NCBI GenBank assembly: GCA_943787365.1
Contig: CALSMD010000003.1
Coordinates: 97,729 to 161,728, forward strand
Direction: 5' to 3'
DNA length: 64,000 bases
Source: an uncultured Flavobacteriaceae bacterium
GTDB lineage: Bacteria > Bacteroidota > Bacteroidia > Flavobacteriales > Flavobacteriaceae
The notes below the pieces were generated by a model that was not told the DNA's origin, did no database searches, and worked only from the letters and a program-made list of their open reading frames with translations. How positions within the stretch are numbered: the stretch's first letter is position 1; every line of letters begins with the position of its first letter. Positions 34,476-42,787 of this stretch are shown piece after piece. A program made the translations under genes and the position numbers.

Positions 34476-37400
34476 ATGAGAACTCTTCTTATTGTACTCT
34501 GTACCTTTTGCTGTCTTTTTTCCAACGCACAAGTCGATTCTGGAACGCCTTGGATGAAAGGCCTGAAAAACACCAAAGCCAATCCTTTAACATTTAAAGA
34601 GATTGTCGATGCCGGAAATACTTATTGGGAAACCCGTGACACAGACGTTAAAGGAAGTGGATACAAACCCTTCAAACGTTGGGAGTCCTTTTGGCAAAAC
34701 TATGTGAATGCCGATGGGTTTTTACCAACCTCTCAAGAATTGTGGGACGTATGGGAAGCTAAAAATTCTCAGAAATCACAACGACGTTCAACGGCTGTAA
34801 GAACCGATGAAAGTGATTGGGAATCTATGGGCCCCACTGATTTTTTAAATCGATCGACTAACAGTGCAAACCTTGGTCGTGTCAATACCATCATTGTGGA
34901 TCCAGACAATTCAGATATTATTTATGTTGGATCGCCTGCAGGTGGGATTTGGAAATCCACAGATGCGGGGGCTACGTACATTCCTTTGACGGACTTCTTA
35001 CCTCAAATTGGGGTTTCTGGAATCGCTATTGACCCAAGCAATACAGACATTCTTTACATTGCCACTGGCGATGATGACTATAACAGTTCTACAAGTGTAG
35101 GAATTTGGAAATCAACAGATGCAGGTGCCAATTGGCAACAAACAGGAATGAATCCTACGAACACGCCATACAGAACCTCTGAAATCTATATAAACCCAGA
35201 CAATACCAACATGCTTTGGGTAGCAACCAGTAATGGGATTTTTAAATCTGTAAATGGTGGTGATGACTGGACAAACAAACAATCTGGTAGTTTTAGAGAC
35301 CTCAAAGTAAAACCTAATAATTCAAATATCATTTATGCAACTACGAATGATGAATTTTACAAATCCACAGATGCAGGGGAAACGTTTACACAAATTACAG
35401 AGGGACTGCCAACGACTTCAGGACGTCTTTTTATTGATATCACGCCAGCGAATGGCAACCTTGTTTATATGGTGGCATCAAATTCAGATAGCACCTACCA
35501 AGGAATTTACAAATCATCTGACAGTGGTACAACTTTTACACAAATGGAGAACACTGTTAATATCTTTGAAGGAGATCAATCCTGGTATGATTTAGCCATT
35601 GCTGTTTCTAACACCAATGAAAATGAAATTTATGTAGGCTGTTTAAATGTCTGGAAATCGAGTGATGGAGGGGATTCATTTTCACAACTTAATGAGTGGT
35701 ACAGCCGAACCGACTCATACACCCACGCTGATATTCATTTTATCCGCGCTTTTAATGGTAGCATATTTGTAGGCTCAGATGGTGGTATTTTTGAATCGAC
35801 AGATGCAGGTAGCACATTTACGGATTTGTCTCCAGGATTGGGAATTAGTCAGTTTTATAGAATTTCTGTATCCAAACAAGATTCAAATAAAATGGCAGGT
35901 GGACTTCAGGACAATGGAGGTTTTGGACGGGATCAACAATGGAGTAATTACCATGGAGGAGATGGTATGGAAGGAGTGGTTGACCCTAACAACGATAACA
36001 TCTATTATGGTTTTACGCAGCGCGGTGGTGACTTATGCATAAACACTACTTCTGGTCAAAATGGAGGCACGAGCTAGTTATGAAAATCCCACTTTTGAAG
36101 TAGGAAACTGGATTACTCCACTTTCAATAAACAAAGACAGTGAATTGTATGCCGGCTATGGCAGCGTTTACAACTTTGGTTCAGCGGGTTGGACCAAAAT
36201 CTCAGATACTTTTGAAGCTAATATTGAGGTTTTAGAACTCGACCCTATCAACTCAGATATTATGTATGTAAGTTTTTCTTATTATGACGATGTGAATAGT
36301 AGCGTACATCATGAACTTCATAAAAGTGTAAATCATGGTGTTACATTTTCACTGATACAAGATTTTACAGCTAACATAACATCCATCGAGGTTAATAACG
36401 ACGATAATACGATTCTTTACGTCACCACAAGCGGAGGCTCTGGAAAGGTTTATCAATCTTTAGATCAAGGAGATAATTTCACAGACATCACAGGAACGCT
36501 TCCCAATGTCACAAAAAACATTATAAAACATCAGCCTTTATCTCCAAGCAATGCGCTATACCTTGGGACAAGCTTAGGCGTTTATAGATATGACGACACC
36601 ACAACCGATTGGGGTCTTTTTGAAACAAACCTTCCAAATACTGATGTCAGAGATTTAAGTATCAACATCCCGGACTATAATATTACCGCAGCAACCCACG
36701 GACGTGGCATTTGGCGAAGTGATTTGCAGACCGAAGCTTTAGCAGCTAACGATATTCTGTTGGTCGCTATTGAAAACCCAGTAAGTATGCAACTCTATTG
36801 CGGAACGGTCGCTCCACAATTAAGGGTACTAAATAATGGACAAAATAGCATAAACACTGTTGACATTACCTATACTCTTGACGGTGGAAATGAGACACAA
36901 CTCACATGGACTGGAACCATCACCTCCCAAGCGACCGCTATTTTGGACTTAGGTGACATGACTTTAGCCGCAGGAATCCATACGCTATCTGCGACAACTA
37001 CCATTAACAATGATTCTTTCACCAACAACAACAGTGCTGAAATTACGTTTTATGTAAACGAAACTAGCGAAACTGGGACGGTAAATATGTTTGAAAATAC
37101 CAGTGACGAACTTATTGTTATTAATGAGTCTGGAGATGTTTGGCAACGTGGAACTCCTACCGGAACTCTACTTAATGAAACGGCATCTGGAACAAATGTA
37201 TATGCCACTAATTTGAACGGCAATTATGAAGACAGCTCAAAAGGCTACCTTGTGTCTAACTGTTACGACTTGACTACCATTGCGAATCCAGAACTGAATT
37301 TTCAAATGGCGTTCGATTTAGAATCAGACTACGACGTCGCCTATGTTCAGTACTCAACAAACCAAGGAATTGATTGGAATGTACTAGGAACCACAGCAGA

Positions 37401-37872
37401 CTCTAACTGGTACAATAGCAGTTCAGCTAGTTGCGCTAACTGTGTTGGCGGACAATGGACTGGAACCGATAGCACTCTCACACCATACTCTTACGACCTA
37501 GCAGCTTTTAGCTCAGAATCTAATATGATTTTTAGAATGGTATTTCATTCAGACCAAATGGTGAATAATGAAGGCGTTGTTATCGATGACTTGTTTGTGT
37601 ATGGCACTACATTGGATGCTGATAATTTTCAAATCGACCAAATTTCAGTATATCCAAATCCATCCAAAGATGTGTTTTATGTTAAATTAAATAACAGCTC
37701 TCCTTTTGATATTCGTGTCACGGACATCACTGGAAAAGTCGTGTACACTAAAAAACAAATTAATTCTGGAACACCATTTCCATTGCAAATGGAAGCGTAC
37801 TCCAGTGGGATTTATTTTTTACAAATTGAAGCAAATAACCAACAAACCACTCGAAAACTTATCTTGAATTAG
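34476..37872 (+). CDS. Secreted VPS10/BNR beta-propeller protein with T9SS sorting domain (frameshifted)
   Basis: About 1130 residues in two frames: 34476-36077 and a continuation to 37872. A signal peptide (LLIVLCTFCCLFSNAQ) is followed by at least seven Asp-box repeats (for example IWKSTDAGATY, IFKSVNGGDDW, IYKSSDSGTTF, VWKSSDGGDSF), the mark of a sortilin/VPS10-like propeller. After the shift come more blades, a CARDB-like segment and a type A T9SS C-terminal domain (ISVYPNPSKDVFYV to TTRKLILN). One extra base near 36075 creates the stop TAG; without it the reading is GGTSSYENPTFEVG. The leader carries CCAATTTAAC 4 bp before the ATG. Probably secreted and surface-bound; ligand unknown. Confidence 0.82.
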
Positions 37873-37996
37873 TCCTAATAAATATACTAAACAGCCTTTT
37901 GTAAAATTAAACTTATGTTAATTGTTTTGTATAACTGTAACATTTTTAGTTATTTGGGAGACTACTATGTATAACAATCACTTAAAGAATAAACAC

Positions 37997-40054
37997 ATGA
38001 ACTTAAAACACCTAACCGTACTGTGTGCATTTGGCCTCTTGAGCTTCCATGCCTGCAAGAACGAACCGAAAAGTCAGTTCTCAGAAGCTGAGAAAATTCC
38101 TGGAATTATCCTAGAAAACATGGATACCTCTGTGAATCCAAAAGACAACTTCTATGACTACGTCAATGGAAATTGGATGAAAACCAATACCATTCCAGAC
38201 GACGAATCGAGATGGGGTGGCTTTGGAGTGCTTAGAAAATCGACACGTAAAGATGTGCTTGATATTATAAAAACCTCTAAAGAACTCGGCACCTATGAAG
38301 AAGGCTCCGATCAGAAGAAAGCCTTGTTAATGTTTGAATCAGAACTGGATTCAGTCGCCAGAACAACAGCAGGCATCACTCCTATTGTTCCACTTTTAGA
38401 AGCTATTAACAGCATTCAAAACATTGCAGACATGCAAACCGTCTATGCAAAAACAATCGGGGTCTCAGCCCCTTTTGCAGGCATTGGTGCTGAAGCAGAC
38501 CTGAACGATAGCAGCATGAATACCGCTTGGGTATTTCCTGGTGGCTTGGGACTGCAACGCGACTACTATTTAGATCAAGATTCAAAAACAAAAGAAATTA
38601 GAGGCCAATATGTAGATCATGTTGCCCGTATGTTTCAATTTATAAATTATGATGAAGCCTCCGCTCAAGCAGCAGCAGAACGCGTACTAGCACTAGAAAC
38701 ACAACTGGCAGAACCTCGTTTGGACAAAGTACAAAGGCGTGACATTCGCAACTTTAACAATCCACGCTCTATAGAAGAGTTGAGTACCATCATTCCAGAA
38801 ATCGATTGGAATAAGTTCATTAAGGACATGGGGATTACTCAGGCTTTAGACACTGTTTTAGTGATGCAACCAACCTATATGAAAGCTTTAAATACCTTCC
38901 TTAGCACAACGCCTATCGAGGATGTTAAAACTTTAATGATTTGGAGCACTCTAGACAATGCTGCGGGTTATTTAACGCCGGAGATTGAAACTGCTAATTG
39001 GGAGTTTTACAGCAAAACACTAAGTGGCTCCAAAGCACAACGGGCCGCAGAAGAACGCGCCCTAGGAACCGTCAATGGATCTGTAGGTGAAGCGATTGGA
39101 AAACTGTATGTGGAAGCTAAATTCCCCCCAGAAGCCAAAGCAAAAGCTGAAAAAATGATTGCAAATGTCATCAAAGCATTTCAAAACAGAATACAGGTAT
39201 TGGATTGGATGAGTGATGAAACCAAAGCCAAAGCTGTAGAAAAACTAGATAAATTTACCGTTAAAATTGCCTACCCAGATGAGTGGGAAGATTATTCTGA
39301 ATTGCAAATCAAAGAAGGCAATAGCTATGCAGAAAATATGATGGCAGTATCTCAATGGAGTCTGAATAAAAATATTTCTGAAATTGGACAGCCCGTTGAC
39401 AAATCGGAATGGGGCATGCCACCTCAAACAGTGAATGCGTATTTCAATCCTTTAAACAATGAAATTGTATTTCCAGCGGCCATTTTACAACCTCCTTTCT
39501 ATAATTACACAGCCGATGAAGCCGTCAATTATGGTGGTATTGGTGCGGTTATTGGACACGAAATTTCACATGCTTTTGATGATTCTGGTGCGCGATTTGA
39601 TGGCGATGGAAACGTGAACAACTGGTGGACGGACACGGATTTAGTCGAATTTGAAAAACGTGGAAATGCCTTGGCAGAACAGTACAGCGCGATTCAAGTG
39701 ATGGACAGTGTGTATATCAATGGAAAATTTACTTTAGGTGAAAACATTGGAGATCTAGGAGGCGTACTTGGTGCCTATGATGGACTTCAACTCTTTTATG
39801 ATGCCAATGGACGACCAGAAGACATTGATGGATTCACCGCAGAACAACGCTTCTTTATGTCTTGGGCAACCGTTTGGAGAACCTTAACGCGTGAAGATGC
39901 TTTGAGAAGACAAATAAAAACCGATCCCCATTCGCCAGGGATTCAGCGGGCAACACAGCCGCTAAAAAATATTGATGCTTTTTATGAGGCTTTCGAAATC
40001 AAAGAAGGTGATAAAATGTACTTACCAGAAGAACAACGGGTTCGGATTTGGTAA
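37997..40054 (+). CDS. M13-family zinc metallopeptidase (PepO/neprilysin-like), lipoprotein
   Basis: A 685-aa secreted endopeptidase. The lipoprotein signal (VLCAFGLLSFHAC) supports the ATG at 37997 rather than an upstream one. The peptidase M13 N-terminal domain spans about residues 45-420. The C-terminal catalytic domain has GHEISHAFDDSGARFDGDGN with the HExxH zinc site, ENIGDLGGV with the third zinc ligand Glu, and the substrate-binding NAYFNPLNNEIVFPA. Length is normal. It is a single gene with a bidirectional terminator shared with the convergent TPR gene. Confidence 0.94.
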   Translation: MNLKHLTVLCAFGLLSFHACKNEPKSQFSEAEKIPGIILENMDTSVNPKDNFYDYVNGNWMKTNTIPDDESRWGGFGVLRKSTRKDVLDIIKTSKELGTYEEGSDQKKALLMFESELDSVARTTAGITPIVPLLEAINSIQNIADMQTVYAKTIGVSAPFAGIGAEADLNDSSMNTAWVFPGGLGLQRDYYLDQDSKTKEIRGQYVDHVARMFQFINYDEASAQAAAERVLALETQLAEPRLDKVQRRDIRNFNNPRSIEELSTIIPEIDWNKFIKDMGITQALDTVLVMQPTYMKALNTFLSTTPIEDVKTLMIWSTLDNAAGYLTPEIETANWEFYSKTLSGSKAQRAAEERALGTVNGSVGEAIGKLYVEAKFPPEAKAKAEKMIANVIKAFQNRIQVLDWMSDETKAKAVEKLDKFTVKIAYPDEWEDYSELQIKEGNSYAENMMAVSQWSLNKNISEIGQPVDKSEWGMPPQTVNAYFNPLNNEIVFPAAILQPPFYNYTADEAVNYGGIGAVIGHEISHAFDDSGARFDGDGNVNNWWTDTDLVEFEKRGNALAEQYSAIQVMDSVYINGKFTLGENIGDLGGVLGAYDGLQLFYDANGRPEDIDGFTAEQRFFMSWATVWRTLTREDALRRQIKTDPHSPGIQRATQPLKNIDAFYEAFEIKEGDKMYLPEEQRVRIW

Positions 40055-40067
40055 GTATTCATACAAC

Positions 40068-40099
40068 AAAAAAAGCAGCGCGATGGCGCTGCTTTTTTT
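40068..40099. terminator. Bidirectional intrinsic terminator
   Basis: AGCAGCGC (40074-40081) and GCGCTGCT (40086-40093) enclose a GATG loop, with an A-run before and a T-run after. It serves the M13 peptidase gene (+) and the TPR gene ending at 40121 (-). Confidence 0.9.
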
Positions 40100-40120
40100 A
40101 TGCTTATTTTTTTGAAAAAC

Positions 40121-40822
40121 CTACTTCGTTGTTTTGGCTTCTTTTTGGGCGCGTATCGCATCAATAGCTAAGTTTGCCATATTAAAATTAGGCGCTAATT
40201 GTAAGGCTTCATTTAAAATTGAGATAGAAACATCGTGATTTGTTTCTGGATTCTCTCTGAATTTAGCGATCGCTTTTAAATACATAAAACCTGCAAGTAC
40301 TGGCACTTGATACGGAGTTTGCACCTCGTAGTAAGGCTTCATCATATCGGTTGTAGCATTGGCTATTCCGTAAGTTATGTTTAGTGATGCCCCTGTAAGA
40401 TCATCCGTTTGGATTTTCAAATCCGCTAATTCATAAGCAAGAGAAACAGTTCGTTTTTGCTTGTAAAGAGCTTCATAGTGTTCAATGGCACGTTTGGGCT
40501 CGTTGAGAGATTTCAAACTAACGGCTTTCACTTCGGTTGCTAAATTGGTGTCTGTGTCTAGAAGTTCAACGCCAATTAGGTTTAAAGCTTGCACGTACTT
40601 TCCTTCGTTCATATAAAGTGCTGCTAAGGTGTCTTTACGTTTCACATTTGGTTCTAGCAAAACTAAGTGGGTCATCGCATTGATCACGCCTTGAATATCG
40701 CCTTGTTGTTGCATCTGAGCATAAAAGGCCTTGTAATGAGACACTAAGGTTGTCTGGTTTTGCGCCTGAATTTGCATTGAAAAACAAAAGGCTAGTAAGA
40801 TTGTGTATTTAAATTGTTTCAT
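40121..40822 (-). CDS. Secreted TPR-like helical protein
   Basis: A 233-aa protein with a signal peptide (KYTILLAFCFSMQIQAQ) and helix pairs resembling tetratricopeptide repeats (DTLAALYMNEGKYVQALNLI, AIEHYEALYKQKRTVSLAYE, ISILNEALQLAPNFNMANLA). It is probably periplasmic. Function unknown. The three small-RNA units lie directly upstream on the same strand, each with its own terminator, so read-through into this gene is unlikely. Confidence 0.78.
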   Translation of the reverse strand: MKQFKYTILLAFCFSMQIQAQNQTTLVSHYKAFYAQMQQQGDIQGVINAMTHLVLLEPNVKRKDTLAALYMNEGKYVQALNLIGVELLDTDTNLATEVKAVSLKSLNEPKRAIEHYEALYKQKRTVSLAYELADLKIQTDDLTGASLNITYGIANATTDMMKPYYEVQTPYQVPVLAGFMYLKAIAKFRENPETNHDVSISILNEALQLAPNFNMANLAIDAIRAQKEAKTTK

Positions 40823-40892
40823 TTTTATAAAATTTTAGTTCAAAAGTAATAGATTTTTTGAAAGTAAGTTGATTTTTCATTCGCTTTTAAGC

Positions 40893-40966
40893 AAAAAAAA
40901 CACCACAAGCGTGGTGTTTCTCAAAATTAACCAATTTAACTTTTGAACGGCATAAGAACGCCGCAT
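40893..40966 (-). ncRNA. Predicted small RNA, tandem unit 1
   Basis: Predicted transcript of about 72-74 nt starting 5-7 nt after the -7 box at 40971-40978. It has a 5' hairpin option (CGGC / GCCG, 40948-40951 with 40960-40963), the conserved core AAAGTTAAATTGGTTAATTT shared with units 2 and 3, and an intrinsic terminator (CACCAC, AAGC loop on the plus strand, GTGGTG at 40901-40916) followed by 8 T. No ORF is conserved. The 5' part differs from the other units while distances are kept, as expected of RNA genes. Confidence 0.7.
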
Positions 40967-40970
40967 GCCT

Positions 40971-41001
40971 CAAATGTATGTATTATAAAGAGTTCTCACA
41001 A
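40971..41001 (-). promoter_or_regulatory. Promoter of small-RNA unit 1
   Basis: Read on the minus strand: TTG (41001-40999), 20-bp spacer, TACATTTG (40978-40971). Spacing is identical in units 2 and 3. Confidence 0.75.
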
Positions 41002-41007
41002 CTACAA

Positions 41008-41060
41008 TGTAACAAACGGTCATATGATGTAATAAACGGTCATATAACGTAATAAACGGG
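41008..41060 (-). promoter_or_regulatory. Three-site operator array of unit 1
   Basis: Three copies of TGTAAyAAACGG-type sites (plus strand) with AAACGG at 41014, 41034 and 41054, a 20-bp period. On the minus strand the sites read ACCGTTTGT / ACCGTTTAT, fitting the LytTR direct-repeat consensus. The first lies 6 bp upstream of the -33 TTG. Confidence 0.65.
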
Positions 41061-41103
41061 AATGTGAAAACATGTGAATAGAATGATTATTTGTTTTAAT
41101 AAC

Positions 41104-41176
41104 AAAAAAAACACCACGAGCGCAGTGTTTTTCAAAATTAACCAATTTAACTTTTAATAATATAAAGATATTATAC
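41104..41176 (-). ncRNA. Predicted small RNA, tandem unit 2
   Basis: Same layout as unit 1. The 5' hairpin is a perfect 7-bp stem (ATAATAT 41157-41163 with ATATTAT 41168-41174, 4-nt loop). The core AAAGTTAAATTGGTTAATTT is identical. The terminator stem carries two mismatches (CACCAC against GCAGTG) but keeps the outer A-T pairs and T-run, so termination may be weaker. Confidence 0.68.
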
Positions 41177-41180
41177 ACTT

Positions 41181-41211
41181 CAAATATATGTAAGTATTAC
41201 GGTTCTTACAA
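41181..41211 (-). promoter_or_regulatory. Promoter of small-RNA unit 2
   Basis: Minus strand: TTG (41211-41209), 20-bp spacer, TATATTTG (41188-41181). Confidence 0.75.
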
Positions 41212-41217
41212 CCGCTA

Positions 41218-41270
41218 TGTAACGAACGGTCGTATAACGTAACAAACGGATGTATAGAGTGTTTAAACGG
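41218..41270 (-). promoter_or_regulatory. Three-site operator array of unit 2
   Basis: GAACGG at 41224, AAACGG at 41244 and AAACGG at 41265, spacings of 20 and 21 bp. Minus-strand sites read ACCGTTCGT, TCCGTTTGT and TCCGTTTAA. Confidence 0.65.
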
Positions 41271-41291
41271 AATATTTATTCATTTTAAAAC

Positions 41292-41364
41292 AAAAAAAAC
41301 ACCACAAGTGTGGTGTTTTTCAAAATTAACCAATTTAACTTTTAAGTAAGATATTAAATTACAT
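41292..41364 (-). ncRNA. Predicted small RNA, tandem unit 3
   Basis: Same layout. The 5' hairpin is weak (GTAA 41346-41349 with TTAC 41359-41362). The core AAAGTTAAATTGGTTAATTT is identical to units 1 and 2, and the terminator is perfect (CACCAC / GTGGTG with flanking A-T pairs) followed by 8 T. The distance from -7 box to terminator stem is 69 nt, as in unit 2 (70 in unit 1). Confidence 0.7.
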
Positions 41365-41368
41365 ACGT

Positions 41369-41399
41369 CAAATATATACAGCCTTTAAAGTCCTCGCAA
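41369..41399 (-). promoter_or_regulatory. Promoter of small-RNA unit 3
   Basis: Minus strand: TTG (41399-41397), 20-bp spacer, TATATTTG (41376-41369). Confidence 0.75.
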
Positions 41400-41405
41400 C
41401 ACTCA

Positions 41406-41458
41406 TGTAACTAACAGTCAAATGACGTAACGAACGGTAGTTATAAGTGTTTAAACGG
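41406..41458 (-). promoter_or_regulatory. Three-site operator array of unit 3
   Basis: TAACAG at 41412, GAACGG at 41432 and AAACGG at 41453, spacings of 20 and 21 bp as in unit 2. Minus-strand sites read ACTGTTAGT, ACCGTTCGT and TCCGTTTAA. Confidence 0.62.
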
Positions 41459-41481
41459 AATGTTTGCTGGTTTAAAATACA

Positions 41482-41829
41482 CTATTCTCGTTTCACCAAC
41501 GCATAATAATGATTTTCTAAGGGCAAATAGCCTTGGTCGTACACAAAATAGTAAACCGTGCCTGACTTTGTTGTATAAATACTGGTGAAATAATTAAAGT
41601 CAAACCCTGCTGAAATGAGTTTGTCCCGAGTAGATTTTGTTTTTTGATGTGGATTTAGTGCTTCCAAGATACGCCAGTTTTTTCGCAATCGATTGTTAAT
41701 ATTTCGAATCAAGTTTTTCTGATCTTTATTGACACGGTTGTTATAGCTATTGCGACAGCCATCACTACAAAATTTCTTGTCGGTACGTCCAATAATAGGA
41801 TCGTTACACTCTGGGCATTGCTTGTTCAT
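41482..41829 (-). CDS. Small zinc-ribbon protein (DUF2116-like)
   Basis: A 115-aa cytoplasmic protein with an N-terminal four-Cys zinc ribbon (CPECNDPIIGRTDKKFCSDG plus a further Cys) followed by RNSYNNRVNK, a basic helix and a C-terminal aromatic-rich part (FTSIYTTKSGTVYYFVYDQG). The ribbon resembles DUF2116 proteins. A nucleic-acid role is plausible from the basic helix, but nothing closer can be said. It lies just upstream of the small-RNA units on the same strand. Confidence 0.75.
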   Translation of the reverse strand: MNKQCPECNDPIIGRTDKKFCSDGCRNSYNNRVNKDQKNLIRNINNRLRKNWRILEALNPHQKTKSTRDKLISAGFDFNYFTSIYTTKSGTVYYFVYDQGYLPLENHYYALVKRE

Positions 41830-42100
41830 GTGTTTCTATTTATTGGTTTTTTAAGGACAGATGGTGCATCCATTTGAGTCTTTTTATTGAGCATCAAGTT
41901 TTAGTGATGGAGGGTTCATCTGAATTAAATTCTTGTTACAGGCTCTAAATATACTAAAAATTTATTCAATTACAAACGACTACAAATAACTACAAACGAA
42001 ATTAAATAGGTAATTACCGACTAATATTTGGACAACATCACATCTTTGCAGAGTCGAATCGTTCGATAGTAAAACTGTTATAACCTTAAAATTATTTATC

Positions 42101-42436
42101 ATGAACACACTCAGAAACAAAGTGCAGTTAATTGGAAACTTAGGAAATGATCCTGAAATCATCACTTTAGACAGTGGAAAAAAATTGGCTAAATTTTCAT
42201 TAGCAACAAACGAATACTACAAAGATGCCGATGGGCAAAAACAAACCAAAACGGATTGGCACAACCTCGTTGCCTGGAACAAAACTGCTGAAATCATTGA
42301 AAACTACGTCACCAAAGGCAAAGAAATCGCAATTGAAGGTAAATTAACCTCCAGAAGCTATGAAACCAAAGAAGGCGAAAAACGTTACATCACAGAAGTG
42401 GTGGTGAATGAAGTATTAATGTTGGGAAACAAATAG
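42101..42436 (+). CDS. ssb: Single-stranded DNA-binding protein, short form
   Basis: A 111-aa OB-fold SSB. NKVQLIGNLGNDPEI, KLAKFSLATNEYY, TDWHNLVAWNKTAEI, YVTKGKEIAIEGKL and the C-terminal VNEVLMLG follow the family exactly. The acidic, flexible C-terminal tail ending in DDDxPF that recruits partner proteins in housekeeping SSB is missing, so this may be a second, accessory SSB. It is a single gene with its own terminator. Confidence 0.93.
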   Translation: MNTLRNKVQLIGNLGNDPEIITLDSGKKLAKFSLATNEYYKDADGQKQTKTDWHNLVAWNKTAEIIENYVTKGKEIAIEGKLTSRSYETKEGEKRYITEVVVNEVLMLGNK

Positions 42437-42461
42437 TAAGAAGATTTACTTTTGATAAGAG

Positions 42462-42488
42462 AAAAAGAGTTCCGTTGGGACTCTTTTT
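42462..42488 (+). terminator. Intrinsic terminator after ssb
   Basis: AAAAAGAGTTCC and GGGACTCTTTTT enclose a GTT loop (one G-T pair) and end in a T-run, 26 bp after the ssb stop. Confidence 0.85.
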
Positions 42489-42597
42489 AAATTTAAAAAC
42501 TATACTTGGTTACTAAAGCGCATTTGCTGACGAAGTATAGGTTTTTGTTATTTGCATCAAAAAAAAGAACACAATCAGCGTAACAAAACAACATATT

Positions 42598-42774
42598 ATG
42601 ACAATTAAAGAAGAATTATCTGATTTAGAGACTAAAGTTACTAAAGGGTTGAAGATTGCGCATACAAAAATGATTGAATTTAAGAGGTTTAAAAAAACGC
42701 CCATAGTAATTTCCAGTAATGGAAAAGTAATTGAAGTTACCCCAGAAGAAATGGCATTAGAAACTGAAAAATAA
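42598..42774 (+). CDS. Small hypothetical protein (58 aa)
   Basis: The ATG at 42598 opens a 58-aa frame starting MTIKEELSDLETKVTKGLKI, a charged amphipathic helix, and ending ISSNGKVIEVTPEEMALE. The composition is that of a real soluble protein, and an A-rich leader precedes it. The overlapping minus-strand frame 42513-42704 is hydrophobic and looks like its shadow. The NGKVIEVTPEE tail resembles hypothetical flavobacterial proteins, but I have no firm match. Confidence 0.55.
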   Translation: MTIKEELSDLETKVTKGLKIAHTKMIEFKRFKKTPIVISSNGKVIEVTPEEMALETEK

Positions 42775-42787
42775 AATATCCTGTTTT

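Noticed and set aside
40893..41470. CRISPR array
   Set aside because: The repeated units are about 190-210 bp, diverged, and each has promoter and terminator; there are no short identical repeats with unique spacers and no cas genes.
42513..42704. 63-aa hydrophobic ORF on the minus strand
   Set aside because: It is fully opposite the 58-aa plus-strand gene at 42598-42774, whose composition is more protein-like; treated as a shadow.
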